A stretch of DNA of 48,128 bases from positions 1 through 48,128 of the forward strand of contig CALKGI010000032.1 of the NCBI GenBank assembly GCA_938085045.1, read 5' to 3'. This document shows, piece by piece, positions 27,736-36,701 of this stretch. The notes below the pieces were generated by a model. That model was not told where the DNA came from. It did not search any database and was given only the letters and a program-made list of their open reading frames with translations. The translations under genes and the position numbers were made by a program. Position 1 is the stretch's first letter. Each line of letters opens with the position of its first letter. The DNA comes from an uncultured Alteromonadaceae bacterium (GTDB lineage: Bacteria > Pseudomonadota > Gammaproteobacteria > Enterobacterales > Alteromonadaceae).

Positions 27736-29289
27736 CTAAAACCACGGACGTGCATCGGTTTCTATTTTTGCGTAAATTTGGTCAAACCACTGGCGAGCAT
27801 GTTCTACCGGCATGTAGGGGATGCGCATTTTGCCACTGGCCAGATAGATGGTCAAGGTGGCCAGGTTACGGCGTTTTTGCACTATCGATTGGCTAATCGT
27901 CGCTCGCTGGACTTTAAACAGTGGGAAAAGCACCTGTTTATGTCCGATAAACCCGGTTCTAATCAGTCCGTATTCGCCGGTTTTACCATAGCGGTAGTTG
28001 CGCCAGCGCTTGGCGACTAGTGGATAACACAGCAGTGGCAGCAGGTAAAAAGACATCACCCAAAAATGTTGTTGTATGACAAATGGGATGCTGATGAGTA
28101 CCACGGGCAACAGTAAAGTTAGCAGCAAGGTTTTTAAGATGTATCGTTTGTTGATTGGGTGAGTCTCAATTTGATCAAAATGGTCGGTATAAAGCGTTTT
28201 AATCAATTGCTCAGATTGTTCTGCTGTGCGGGCGGGCACGATAAAAAGGTTGTTTCTTGTTTGTTGTTTGTTGCCGCCGCCGCCAGCTTGTCGTAATACT
28301 AGATTTTCTCGGCCAAGCCAATGACCGATAAAATTGTTCTGCCGGGCAATGGCCTGTATTTTGCTCAGGTTTAACGATTCTTCTTGGGTGTTGATTAAGC
28401 CACTTTTGCGTTTGAGCGTTTCGTCGGTCAGGGTCAGTCGGTAATTATGAAATTTAAGAATAGAGCCCAAAACCGAGATTAGCATCAGCAATAAAAATAC
28501 ACTGAGTATCAACGCAACAACGATGATGATGCCACCAATGAGTTTTCCCCCAAGCGCTTCGACTATGGCGTTGAGCTCTGCCTTAGAAAAGAAATAGTCA
28601 ATGATGTCTTCGCTTTTGTTGAAAACCGGTGCCATAAAAGCCAGCAATATATACATGCCGTTATTAGACAAGCCATAACGAATGAGGTCGCCGGTTGAGG
28701 CGGTGGAAATTAATTGGTCTGTTTTTTCAGTGGCGAGCGTTGTGTCGATTGGGTCGTCTAATGTTTGATTGTTTGCTTCGTCTTGCTCGACTTTTATTTG
28801 ACTCTGACGCAGCAGTATTTTGTCTCGAATATCTTCGGCCATTGGTTGGCTTATGCCCGCTAAGTCGCCTTCGCCGCCTTTTGAGCCAGCGGTTTCTATC
28901 ACCAATATCACCAGCTCAAATGGCCGAAAGTAGATGGGTTGGTTGATGTTGATGTTTTGTATTCGGTCGAAGTTAATCACCCGGTGTTGTTTTTTAAAGA
29001 CGCCCTGATTGATTTTGATTTCGTTGTCTACCAGCTGATATTGAAAGAACCAGTATTGCAGTAGTGAAGACGAAACCAGCAAGGTGACAACACCAACCGC
29101 GGCTAAGGAGGCGATAAGCGCTTTGTCGTCTGAATTAAGCAGCACAATAACCAATGGCGCCAGTGAGGGCACCGCTTGGCCAATGAAAGCCTTAACGGTT
29201 TTAAATAGATAATAAACGCTGGCGACCGGTGATAGCCGCTTCCATTGGGTTTGCTCTGTGGTAGGTGTTGCGTTTGATTCATTCGTCAT
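27736..29289 (-). CDS. Bacterial PH-domain membrane protein, large partner (YdbT-like)
   Basis: This 517-residue membrane protein carries three bPH2-like units. The first is marked by EIKINQGVFKKQHRVINFDR.., the second by LKRKSGLINTQEESLNLSKI.., and the third by LIRTGFIGHKQVLFPLFKVQ... Each is preceded by paired hydrophobic helices, for example near residues 30-75, 205-275 and 385-420. This architecture matches YdbT of Bacillus, which is encoded beside YdbS. The pair has been linked in Bacillus to resistance to antimicrobial peptides, but the role in gammaproteobacteria is unknown. Its start overlaps the end of the YdbS-like gene by 11 bp, indicating translational coupling. Confidence 0.88.
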   Translation of the reverse strand: MTNESNATPTTEQTQWKRLSPVASVYYLFKTVKAFIGQAVPSLAPLVIVLLNSDDKALIASLAAVGVVTLLVSSSLLQYWFFQYQLVDNEIKINQGVFKKQHRVINFDRIQNININQPIYFRPFELVILVIETAGSKGGEGDLAGISQPMAEDIRDKILLRQSQIKVEQDEANNQTLDDPIDTTLATEKTDQLISTASTGDLIRYGLSNNGMYILLAFMAPVFNKSEDIIDYFFSKAELNAIVEALGGKLIGGIIIVVALILSVFLLLMLISVLGSILKFHNYRLTLTDETLKRKSGLINTQEESLNLSKIQAIARQNNFIGHWLGRENLVLRQAGGGGNKQQTRNNLFIVPARTAEQSEQLIKTLYTDHFDQIETHPINKRYILKTLLLTLLLPVVLISIPFVIQQHFWVMSFYLLPLLCYPLVAKRWRNYRYGKTGEYGLIRTGFIGHKQVLFPLFKVQRATISQSIVQKRRNLATLTIYLASGKMRIPYMPVEHARQWFDQIYAKIETDARPWF

Positions 29290-29851
29290 GATGCGTTGGC
29301 GCCTCTTGCCCTTGTGAAGAGTCTTCAGAGGTGTCTTGAGCCGCGTCTTTGTTGATTTTGCTAAGGATCATGGCGCGAATTTGCTCGGCATCATCTTTGG
29401 GCAGTCCTGGAATTTTTAAGTCAACAGAGCTACCCCCAGCGGTGAAAAACTTCAGCGACGAAAACTGGTATTTGCGTTCCATTGGTCCATGGGTCAAATC
29501 AATATGCTGAATGCGGTTGAAGGCCACTGCGGTGGTTTTTTGCCAAAACAAACCTTGTTGAAAGAGTATGTCGTGTTCTCGAAGGGCGTAACGGCTGACT
29601 TTGGCGCTGTAATAGCTGAACACAAAAGATAGGCACACAATAACGGCGATGGCGAACCATATGTAGAGGCTCCACTGTGATTTGAGTATTTTAGGTAACA
29701 CAACGGCCAGAGGTATTGCAGGGACGGCTAGCCAAATGAAGGTACTGCTGAGATTAACCCAGCGATATTTGGGGTGCAATTCGCTAAATTCGACTGAGGA
29801 TACAGCAGGGATATCATCGACAGTGATTTGTGTGTTGGTAAATATGGTCAT
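29279..29851 (-). CDS. Bacterial PH-domain membrane protein, small partner (YdbS-like)
   Basis: This 190-residue protein has two transmembrane helices (around residues 37-80, LAVPAIPLAVVLPKIL and YIWFAIAVIVCLSFVFSY). One bPH2 domain follows, with REHDILFQQGLFWQKTTAVA, FNRIQHIDLTHGPMERKYQF and the closing SVDLKIPGLPKDDAEQIRAM. The ATG at 29851 is chosen over the TTG at 29869 because GAGG lies about 9 nt upstream of it. The C-terminus is acidic and Ser/Asp/Glu-rich. It overlaps the larger partner gene by 11 bp, and the two are expected to act as a membrane complex. Confidence 0.88.
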   Translation of the reverse strand: MTIFTNTQITVDDIPAVSSVEFSELHPKYRWVNLSSTFIWLAVPAIPLAVVLPKILKSQWSLYIWFAIAVIVCLSFVFSYYSAKVSRYALREHDILFQQGLFWQKTTAVAFNRIQHIDLTHGPMERKYQFSSLKFFTAGGSSVDLKIPGLPKDDAEQIRAMILSKINKDAAQDTSEDSSQGQEAPTHHDE

Positions 29852-30127
29852 TTTGAATCGCCTCAACAAGAAGACTGACCAATATATTCTGTTTTTTTGG
29901 TCAATTGAATATTTATTTTGTCACAAATCAAACTATTTTAATCAAACCTTGGTCTTTAGCTGACTGGCCTTACCTACAGTTGTAATCAGTCAATCAGCCG
30001 CATTATTGGTCAAGACGGACACGCTACACAGATAAAATAAGCGATTTTTGCAAGTATTTTGCAATTGCTTAGTTGTTCACTGCAACAAATGTTGAATAGT
30101 CGCATGACAAAGCTGGAAAAATCCTAA
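29852..30127. other. Intergenic region left of the 19-codon frame
   Basis: About 275 bp with no gene seen. It should carry the minus-strand promoter of the PH-domain pair and the plus-strand promoter of the transcript ending at 30240. A weak inverted pair (TGACTG near 29961, CAGTCA near 29986) is the only symmetry noted. A 7-codon frame ends with TAA overlapping the ATG at 30128. Confidence 0.4.
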
Positions 30128-30187
30128 ATGACAGGTTACACTGTATCTATAGATCGAGTAATCGAACTAACCAAATCCAAGTCGTAA
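30128..30187 (+). CDS. Possible 19-aa micro-peptide or sRNA
   Basis: ATG at 30128 opens 19 codons giving MTGYTVSIDRVIELTKSKS, then TAA. A GGAAAAA stretch lies 10-16 nt upstream, and a 7-codon frame (MTKLEKS) ends as TAAATG across the start, a common coupling arrangement. A strong terminator begins 6 nt after the stop. The terminator proves little about coding but shows that a short plus-strand transcript probably ends here, although no larger plus-strand gene exists upstream. It may equally be a small RNA of roughly 100 nt or more. I do not recognise the peptide. Confidence 0.3.
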   Translation: MTGYTVSIDRVIELTKSKS

Positions 30188-30192
30188 GGCGA

Positions 30193-30238
30193 AGGGATCA
30201 TCATAAAAATCCAACGTTTCAATGATGGTCCTTTTTTC
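30193..30238 (+). terminator. Rho-independent terminator of a short unassigned transcript
   Basis: GGGATCATCAT pairs with ATGATGGTCCT (two G-U pairs) around a 17-nt loop, and TTTTTTCTT follows. The nearest plus-strand frame upstream is the 19-codon one at 30128. Confidence 0.8.
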
Positions 30239-30364
30239 TTATTTCCTCCCCCTGCTTTAATAACATCCTTGCTAAACTTCCTTCATTATCATTTATAACT
30301 TCACCTGCAATTATCAATTCATAATCAGCTTTAAGCTTTATCGTTCGTTTTAATTTCTTTATAT

Positions 30365-30739
30365 TTATACCACGCTCCCCTCAAGCCAATAGATAGCCTC
30401 AGAACGACAAGTAAAGGGCACTAGGTGGTAACCGTTAAGATAAGCAACGTTATTGATAATGGTGTTGGGGTTGTGTGTTTGGGGATTACTGAGTACGGCA
30501 ACTTTGGCTTGTTTGAATTCTGTTTTATTGGCGAGAAAACGCCCAAAATATTCTTGTTCGGGGTTGGACATTAGGTTTATCAGTGCTCTAACGTCAATTA
30601 ACAGCAATACGGGGGGATCGGGCGGCAATAGGTTACAGACCTCTTTTACCGATGCAATTCGTTCGTCTAAATTTACGCCGCCGTCGAATATTACGTTGAC
30701 GATTTTTTGGGTGGGTAAAACTTTAATGCTATGTGGCAT
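30365..30739 (-). CDS. Conserved hypothetical protein, possibly STAS/SpoIIAA-like fold
   Basis: This 124-residue soluble protein alternates strands and helices: IKVLPTQKIVNVIFDGGVNL, then PPVLLLIDVRALINLMSNPE, KQAKVAVLSNPQ and a final EAIYWLEG. The central PVLLLIDVRAL strand and the C-terminal EAIYWL helix are reminiscent of SpoIIAA-like STAS proteins, which often end in DEALAWL-type helices. This is a resemblance only. There is no signal peptide or membrane helix. It lies just downstream, on the same strand, of the large sensor kinase (100-bp gap), so joint expression is possible. Confidence 0.5.
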   Translation of the reverse strand: MPHSIKVLPTQKIVNVIFDGGVNLDERIASVKEVCNLLPPDPPVLLLIDVRALINLMSNPEQEYFGRFLANKTEFKQAKVAVLSNPQTHNPNTIINNVAYLNGYHLVPFTCRSEAIYWLEGSVV

Positions 30740-30839
30740 GGTCCCTGTTTCCTTTTTGCCTGAGATGTGTTGCTTGGTACTTTAAGATAAACGTTTTGAT
30801 TCCACTATATTTCACTATAGCAAGATTTGGGTAATCTGG

Positions 30840-33800
30840 CTAAATTATGAACGCCTTGAGGGCTTCTTCATCTTCGTCTACTGGGCTATTAGGTTTACGC
30901 AGTGGCAAGTGCATGGTTAGAAGAATGCCTTTACCCTCTTTACTGTTACATTCAATTGTACCGCCCAGAGAATGACAGACGATATTAAATACTAGATGCA
31001 TACCTAGTCCGGCATAACCGTCTGCGCGCCGTGTGGTGTAAAACGGTTCAAAGATATGATCGCGTGTATTGTTGTCTACCCCCTTGCCGTTATCAGAATA
31101 GCGAAGCTGCCAATGATCGCCACAGTGTTCTGTTTCGATGATGATTTTTCCGTGGTCACGGCCATTAAACCCATGATTGATGCTGTTGTGCACCAGTTGT
31201 GAGATTATCTGGTAAAGATCTCCTGGGGCACATTCGACATCAAAGAAGGGCCCATCAACAACCTCAATGGTGAAGTTGGTTTTGTCTAGTTGCGAGTTAA
31301 AGGTTGGTATAACCTCGATTAAATAAATCGGCAATTCGATGATGCGCCATTCGTGATGATTGTGATCTACCGCGACCTGTTTAAAGGTTTGAATTAGCTG
31401 GGCGGTACGGTTGATGGAGCTTTCTATCAATTCGTTAGACGTTTTAAGCTTGGCGATGCCTTTTTCCATGTCTTTGACGGTTAACTTACGTTCAAGAAAT
31501 TGGTTTTGTAGCTGCTCAATCGTCAGCGTATTGTTACTGGCCTCGGTTAAAGCGACGCCTACTGGTGTGTTTATTTCGTGGGAAATACCGGCCACTAAGT
31601 TGCCCAGCGAGGCCATTTTTTCGGATTCAACCAATTGGTTTTGGGTGTTTTTAAGGTTACCAAGGGTATCGCTTAATTGTTCGTTTTGATCGGCAAATTG
31701 TTGGCTTCGTTGTTGTATTTTTTGTTCTAGTTCGGCGTTCAGTTGCTCAAGCTCCTGCTCGTAGCGTTTGGTGATAGAGATATCACGTATGGTGCCGCTG
31801 ATACGAATTGGTTTTTTACTGGCGGTGGTTTCAATCACTTTGCCCTGATCTGCCACCCATAACCAACTGCCATTTTTATGTTTTATACGGTATTGGGCAC
31901 AATATTCTGCGGTATGACAGGCCAGTACTTCACCCAACTCATGCTCAAATACATCGAGGTCTTGGGGATGGATCATCTCTTTGAACGCTTCGATGGTATT
32001 GGCTGTGTTTTCTTCATTAAAACCTAAAAAATGCAAACTGCTACGATAAATTTCGTTATCGGTGATGTGCCAGTCCCAAATAGAGTCGCCTGAACCCCAT
32101 AACGCCAGTTTCATTCTTTGTTGAGAGGTCTCAATCATTGCAAGGCTATTTGCCCTTTCTACATTTAATTTGCGGCTATACAAAATGGCTGCACCAATCA
32201 AAATTATGACAAAAATAGCATAATTGATATAGGCCGCTGTAGAGCGAAAAAAAGGTGGTGCAACGTTAAGCTCAATAGAAAGTGGTTCGGCGTGCCAGGC
32301 GCCGCGCTTGGTCGCAGCGCGTGCATGTAGGATATATTTTCCCGGAGGTAACCCGGTATAGCTGATTTCTGACTTATTGCCAAAACTGCGCCAGTCTGGG
32401 TCAAATCCTTCGAGGTAGTATGAATAAAGGTTTTCTTGAGGGCTGCGGTAATCTAGCGCTGAAAACGAAAATTGCAGCCAATGATCGGCAAATAACATAT
32501 TAATACCCTGTTCGGGCAAAGCTGTTTTTGCTGTTTTTGTGCCGATTTGATAGCTAGATAAACTTAGTCTAGGGGTACTTTTGTTTAGAATAATTTGCTC
32601 TGGTGCAATAACGGTCCAGCCATCAATGCCGCCAAATATCAGGTGGCCGTTGTTGCGCCTAAAGCTGGCTCTACCGTTAAATTCGCGCACCAAAACCCCA
32701 TCAGATAAACCAAATTGGTTGTATTGCTTAGTTTGCATATCAAAATGAACAACGCCATTGTTGGTAGACAACCATGGGTCGCCACTATTGTCGAGCTCAA
32801 TTGCGTAAAAGTAGTTGTCAGGTAAGTTTTTGCCGGGGTAAAGTTCAAGTTTTGGCGCGTTTGATTGTGCTTCAAATATTTTGATTAAACCACCACGCCC
32901 AGCAATGTAAAAATGACCTTCGTTGTCGATAGTAAATGAGTTAACCAAACCGCCAAAGGTTTCGCCAAGTACTGTAGCATCTAGTAGCGGTTCTAACTGT
33001 TCGTTCTCGTTCAATCGATAGATGTTTTGGCCCCCTAGTGCATAAATTGAATCATCAGGGTGTTGCACAATCGCTTTTACTCTGGCTTTAATATCTTGGG
33101 CACTACTTACTTCATATTCTGGGGCAATGGGGAGCCGCTTAAAACTGTCTGTTGATACGTTGTAGCGCAAAATAGCACCTTCGTCTGTGACGTACATAAC
33201 GCTATGTTTGTCGCTAAAAATATCTCGTCCACGCACTCGAGGGCCATTGGGGTTATTTTTTTCACGGGGGTAAAATTGACTGTGGTTGGTGGTTATACTG
33301 ACCCTAAATATGCCTTTATTACTGGTAAACCACAGACGGTTAAGGCTGTCTAATTCAATGTCAGAAATATAGGGCAGCTCGTTTGGGACATATTTTTTAT
33401 AGGTTTTGAGTACCAGTGGGGTGAAATCCGTATTGGACATATCTGACAACGACAAACGCCTGACGCCAGTGCGGTTGACCGCAAACCATATAGAATTGTC
33501 GGGACCTTCGGTGATCGCGGTGATGTCATTGTCTATCAGTGGGTCTTCGGTATAGGTTATGTAGCTTTTCATTGCCGTTTGGTTCATATATAAGCGGTCA
33601 AGGCCAAAACCGTAAACGCTGGCCCACAGCAAACCAGAATGGTCTTTCATTAATCGCAGTATGTTGTTGCCCGATAATGAAAATTCGTTGTCGGGCACAC
33701 TCGTCAATTGTTTGAGTACTTTACCACTGGATAATTCAACCAATATAAGGCCGCGAAACTGGGTGCCCAACCAAACAGAATCTTTGTCGTGATACATAAT

Positions 33801-34634
33801 GTCGTTTACTGCCGCCATTGAAGTGTCTGCGGCCATATCTGGGTTTTGCGATTGAACCGGCCAGACTCTGACCAGTTTGGAGAAATCGTTAGTCAAACGA
33901 AATAAACCGTCTTGTTTGCCGACTAAGGTGTATTGGGCGGCGATTTTTTTGATTAGCAATGAATCATAACTGTCGGCATTGGAGTTAATTGGTAAGGTTT
34001 CAATCTCGCTGTTGTGCATATGCCATTTGACCAGCTCACTGGCACGACGGGCGATTATACTGTCTTTCAGGCAGGTTATATCGGTAAAGCGGTTGTCGCT
34101 GGTGGAGGCAATGATGACCTGCCAATTTCCAACGGAAGCGTCGAGTTGAAATAAACCATTGTCGGTTACTGCCCAAAGCTTTTGTGCGCTGTCTTCACAG
34201 ACTTGATAAAACGGAAATTTGACCTGCACCTGCTGGGCAAATCCATCGGGTGTAAATTGAACAATGCTACTTTTTATTGGGTCAAACTTGAACAAGCCGT
34301 TGCGGCGAGTGGCAATTAAAATATCGCCGTTGTGGGTCTCAAGCAACTGATTTACCCAAACCGTTGGCATATCGAAGTCGGCGGGCGTTGTTATCATGTG
34401 ATCAAGGCGCTTTAAATGTAACCCGTCAAACACCTGAACACCGGCTTCTGTGCCGAGCCAAATCAGGCCATCACGACTTTGCACAATACCACGCACAGAA
34501 GATTGGATTAGTCCGTTTTTTAGGGTTAGTGATTTTACGTCATACTGTTGCGCTGTTGTGTTGGATTGTTCAGCTTGGACCAAGGGTTGGAAAAACAGCA
34601 ATACTAGTAACGTAAGTCGCAGAATTTTAAGCAT
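30840..34634 (-). CDS. Propeller-type sensor histidine kinase with PAS domain
   Basis: This 1264-residue protein starts with a signal peptide (MLKILRLTLLVLLFFQPLVQ, cleavage after ..QA). A long two-component-regulator propeller region follows (~30-715; blades such as RDGLIWLGTEAGVQVFDGLH and HSGLLWASVYGFGLDRLYM). Next come a YYY domain (~720-795, YSYYLEGFDPDWRSFG), a TM helix (~803-820), a PAS/PAC unit (~840-945, DSIWDWHITDNEIYRS), a coiled coil, a HisKA-like region with GISHEINTPVG (His about 1018) and HATPase (DNGKGVDNNTRDHIFEPFYT, GYAGLGMHLV). Unlike the sensor at 21348 it has no receiver or AraC output, so it must signal through a separate regulator not identified here. It senses in the periplasm; the ligand is unknown. 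Confidence 0.92.
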   Translation of the reverse strand: MLKILRLTLLVLLFFQPLVQAEQSNTTAQQYDVKSLTLKNGLIQSSVRGIVQSRDGLIWLGTEAGVQVFDGLHLKRLDHMITTPADFDMPTVWVNQLLETHNGDILIATRRNGLFKFDPIKSSIVQFTPDGFAQQVQVKFPFYQVCEDSAQKLWAVTDNGLFQLDASVGNWQVIIASTSDNRFTDITCLKDSIIARRASELVKWHMHNSEIETLPINSNADSYDSLLIKKIAAQYTLVGKQDGLFRLTNDFSKLVRVWPVQSQNPDMAADTSMAAVNDIMYHDKDSVWLGTQFRGLILVELSSGKVLKQLTSVPDNEFSLSGNNILRLMKDHSGLLWASVYGFGLDRLYMNQTAMKSYITYTEDPLIDNDITAITEGPDNSIWFAVNRTGVRRLSLSDMSNTDFTPLVLKTYKKYVPNELPYISDIELDSLNRLWFTSNKGIFRVSITTNHSQFYPREKNNPNGPRVRGRDIFSDKHSVMYVTDEGAILRYNVSTDSFKRLPIAPEYEVSSAQDIKARVKAIVQHPDDSIYALGGQNIYRLNENEQLEPLLDATVLGETFGGLVNSFTIDNEGHFYIAGRGGLIKIFEAQSNAPKLELYPGKNLPDNYFYAIELDNSGDPWLSTNNGVVHFDMQTKQYNQFGLSDGVLVREFNGRASFRRNNGHLIFGGIDGWTVIAPEQIILNKSTPRLSLSSYQIGTKTAKTALPEQGINMLFADHWLQFSFSALDYRSPQENLYSYYLEGFDPDWRSFGNKSEISYTGLPPGKYILHARAATKRGAWHAEPLSIELNVAPPFFRSTAAYINYAIFVIILIGAAILYSRKLNVERANSLAMIETSQQRMKLALWGSGDSIWDWHITDNEIYRSSLHFLGFNEENTANTIEAFKEMIHPQDLDVFEHELGEVLACHTAEYCAQYRIKHKNGSWLWVADQGKVIETTASKKPIRISGTIRDISITKRYEQELEQLNAELEQKIQQRSQQFADQNEQLSDTLGNLKNTQNQLVESEKMASLGNLVAGISHEINTPVGVALTEASNNTLTIEQLQNQFLERKLTVKDMEKGIAKLKTSNELIESSINRTAQLIQTFKQVAVDHNHHEWRIIELPIYLIEVIPTFNSQLDKTNFTIEVVDGPFFDVECAPGDLYQIISQLVHNSINHGFNGRDHGKIIIETEHCGDHWQLRYSDNGKGVDNNTRDHIFEPFYTTRRADGYAGLGMHLVFNIVCHSLGGTIECNSKEGKGILLTMHLPLRKPNSPVDEDEEALKAFII

Positions 34635-34781
34635 TTTGCTAGGTTAATTTCTCTCAAAGAAGACTAACTAATTAAAGTGTATTTTACGGTTTTGTTCAAC
34701 CCGATTTGGCGTATTGCGGTGCAATGGGTTTACCCGTGGTAAGATCTTTTGACTTTAACAACAACCTAAGGCGAAAAAAGG

Positions 34782-35216
34782 TTAGCGGCCCAAGGCTTGC
34801 CAGCGGGCAAGGGCGGTGTTTTCTTCGCGGGTCAGTTTGCGTTTAGACACTATGATGGCAATTACGACTGAAGGTAAAGACAGTAGCAAACCGGAAGGGT
34901 AAGTGAGTATGTAGTTGATGACAAGCAGCAATACTAGGGTGATGGCACCTGTCATTAGGCGAAAGCGAAACTCAATTGCACGTCCGCAAAAGCGTGAAGT
35001 AAAACCAATGAGTAGCCCAGGCAGCAGATAAGCGAGAAATGGATAGGTGTGCATACCAACAATTAGGGCATAAATTAACGTGCTGGGAATACCAGCACTC
35101 AAACTGCCTACAATCACGCCGAGCATGGATTGTTCGCTGAGTATTTTTTGCGCCACCGAACCGGTATCTGGATCTGAGTTGGGGGTGGCGTAAATGTCTT
35201 CTTCGCTGCGTTGCAT
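34782..35216 (-). CDS. Hypothetical four-helix membrane protein
   Basis: This 144-residue protein has a polar N-terminus (MQRSEEDIYATPNSDPD) followed by about four hydrophobic segments: MLGVIVGSLSAGIPSTLIYA, YPFLAYLLPGLLIGF, MTGAITLVLLLVINYIL and LLSLPSVVIAIIV. It ends in a short basic and polar tail (KRKLTREENTALARW). The YATP-type N-terminal motif occurs in several small uncharacterised inner-membrane proteins. It stands alone between the sensor kinase and the DUF3010 gene. No function can be assigned. Confidence 0.75.
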   Translation of the reverse strand: MQRSEEDIYATPNSDPDTGSVAQKILSEQSMLGVIVGSLSAGIPSTLIYALIVGMHTYPFLAYLLPGLLIGFTSRFCGRAIEFRFRLMTGAITLVLLLVINYILTYPSGLLLSLPSVVIAIIVSKRKLTREENTALARWQALGR

Positions 35217-35283
35217 ATGCTTAGGGGACTTTGTCCTTTTGGTTCTTTTTTAGTGTTTACTATACCTTTTAAGTGCTGAGTAT

Positions 35284-35706
35284 TTAGCGACTTAAAAAGG
35301 CAAAGGCCGTGGTAAACGCCTGTTCTTGGAATTTTTTCAACCCGGTATCTTTGAATTCTATGGTCAACTCGGTTCTTTTGAGTGCTTCTTTATGGTCGTT
35401 AGTGCTCATCAAACTAACGTCTAAAGATTCAGACAATTGCAAAGCCGCTTCGAGTTTGAAGCCTACATGACCACCGGCGAATTTGCCTTTGGTTGCACGT
35501 TGCTTAATCGCCACTTTATCGATTTTGTAATCGCTCATCAGCTTGTTAAACGTAAACTGAAAATGCCTTAATTGATGCGCGTCGCTGGCATCATTAATGG
35601 TGATTTTACTGACTCTACACTCTGGAAGGGCGAACAAACCTGCTTCGAACGACAACAAACAGACAATTGCGTCATTGCCTTTTAATTCTACACCACAAAC
35701 TTTCAT
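35284..35706 (-). CDS. DUF3010 family protein
   Basis: This 140-residue protein matches DUF3010: the opening MKVCGVELKGNDAIVCLL, the central YKIDKVAIKQRATKGKFAGG and the ending KKFQEQAFTTAFAFLSR. The strand-turn opening with a conserved E and the later KQRATKGKFAGG loop resemble the RNase H/RuvC-like fold, so a nucleic-acid role is conceivable but unproven. The family is mostly seen in Alteromonadales and relatives, which supports the taxonomic reading. It is divergent from the YehS gene with 127 bp between. Confidence 0.9.
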   Translation of the reverse strand: MKVCGVELKGNDAIVCLLSFEAGLFALPECRVSKITINDASDAHQLRHFQFTFNKLMSDYKIDKVAIKQRATKGKFAGGHVGFKLEAALQLSESLDVSLMSTNDHKEALKRTELTIEFKDTGLKKFQEQAFTTAFAFLSR

Positions 35707-35833
35707 GAAATCCCCTGATTTTTGGTTAATGCAGCCATTATAATGTAAACCTGATATAATTGCAGGTCTTGTCGTTCAACCGAATACCTTAGCTGTTCAA
35801 ATACAGCCCTCAACACAGAAGCGAACACGCCAC

Positions 35834-36319
35834 ATGATCAACAATGACATCCTTAGACGCTTGCGTTTTGCGCTGAGTCTTAATGACCAACAAATGCTGT
35901 CTATTTTCAAGCTGATGGACAACGAAATAGACAAAGAATACCTGCATAAGATTATCGCCAAAGAAGACGCAAAAGATTTTACCTTATGCCGTGATTCTTT
36001 GCTGGCGCTGTTTCTTGATGGATTGATTATTCATCTTCGTGGCAAACAAGAAGGCAGAGCGCCGGAACCTGTGAAAAGCAAGTTAAACAAAAATGAAGTG
36101 CTGCGCAAGCTGCGTATTGCGCTGGAATTAAAAGCCGAAGACATGATTGAAATTCTCGGTTTGGTCGATTTTCGTTTATCGAAGTCTGAATTGTCGGCGT
36201 TTTTCAGAAAACCTGGGCATCGCAATTATGTTGAAGCGGGCGATCAGGTCGTGCGTAATTTTCTCGCTGGTTTGACCAAAAAGAACCGGGGTGATGACAT
36301 TAAAGCAAAAGCTCAATAG
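35834..36319 (+). CDS. yehS: DUF1456 family protein YehS
   Basis: This 161-residue protein has two tandem DUF1456 units, residues ~1-70 (NNDILRRLRFALSLNDQQML) and ~85-150 (KNEVLRKLRIALELKAEDMI), each made of three short helices. Length and the duplicated design match E. coli YehS. The biochemical role is not established. Its last 20 bases overlap the last 20 bases of the convergent YjbR-type gene. The upstream region contains two TATAAT-like hexamers (35739-35744 and 35755-35760) but no convincing -35 for either. Confidence 0.93.
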   Translation: MINNDILRRLRFALSLNDQQMLSIFKLMDNEIDKEYLHKIIAKEDAKDFTLCRDSLLALFLDGLIIHLRGKQEGRAPEPVKSKLNKNEVLRKLRIALELKAEDMIEILGLVDFRLSKSELSAFFRKPGHRNYVEAGDQVVRNFLAGLTKKNRGDDIKAKAQ

Positions 36320-36671
36320 ACACTCTGTTCGCTTTGGTCATACCCTTGACCACCAATAAAAACGAATTATCAATCATTCGCTCTATCTCCCCCTTGGGCA
36401 CGGTGTCATCAAGTATCACCGTATTCCAATGTATCTTGTTCATATGGTAACCGGGAATAACCGAGGGGAAAATATCGCGAACCATCAAGGCCTCGTTTGG
36501 ATCGCATTTGAGGTTCATCCAATAATGCTGCGTGTCATTCCCTAGCGCTAACGTTGCAAACATTTTGTTTTTAACTTTGAAGACGGCCACGTCTGGTCCA
36601 AATGGATAATCTTCAATCGCTTGGGGTTTTGATAGTAAATAGTGTTTTGCTTGGTTGTTATTCATCGACAT
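36300..36671 (-). CDS. MmcQ/YjbR family protein
   Basis: This 123-residue protein shows the YjbR/MmcQ double-wing fold: HYLLSKPQAIEDYPFGPDVA, then VFKVKNKMFATLALGNDTQ, YWMNLKCDPNEALMVRDIFP, SVIPGYHMNKIHWNTVIL and the closing helix IERMIDNSFLLVVKGMTK. Members have a fold related to CyaY and DNA-binding double-wing proteins; the function is unsettled. Two in-frame ATGs lie close together at the start (36671 and 36665). Its 3' end overlaps yehS by 20 bp in convergent orientation. Confidence 0.92.
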   Translation of the reverse strand: MSMNNNQAKHYLLSKPQAIEDYPFGPDVAVFKVKNKMFATLALGNDTQHYWMNLKCDPNEALMVRDIFPSVIPGYHMNKIHWNTVILDDTVPKGEIERMIDNSFLLVVKGMTKANRVSIELLL

Positions 36672-36701
36672 TTACTTCCAGCTTGTTAGATACATCATCA
36701 G

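Noticed and set aside
29959..29991. TGACTG/CAGTCA inverted pair in the intergenic region
   Set aside because: Only 6-8 bp arms with a 20-bp loop and no T tract or promoter context; expected by chance.
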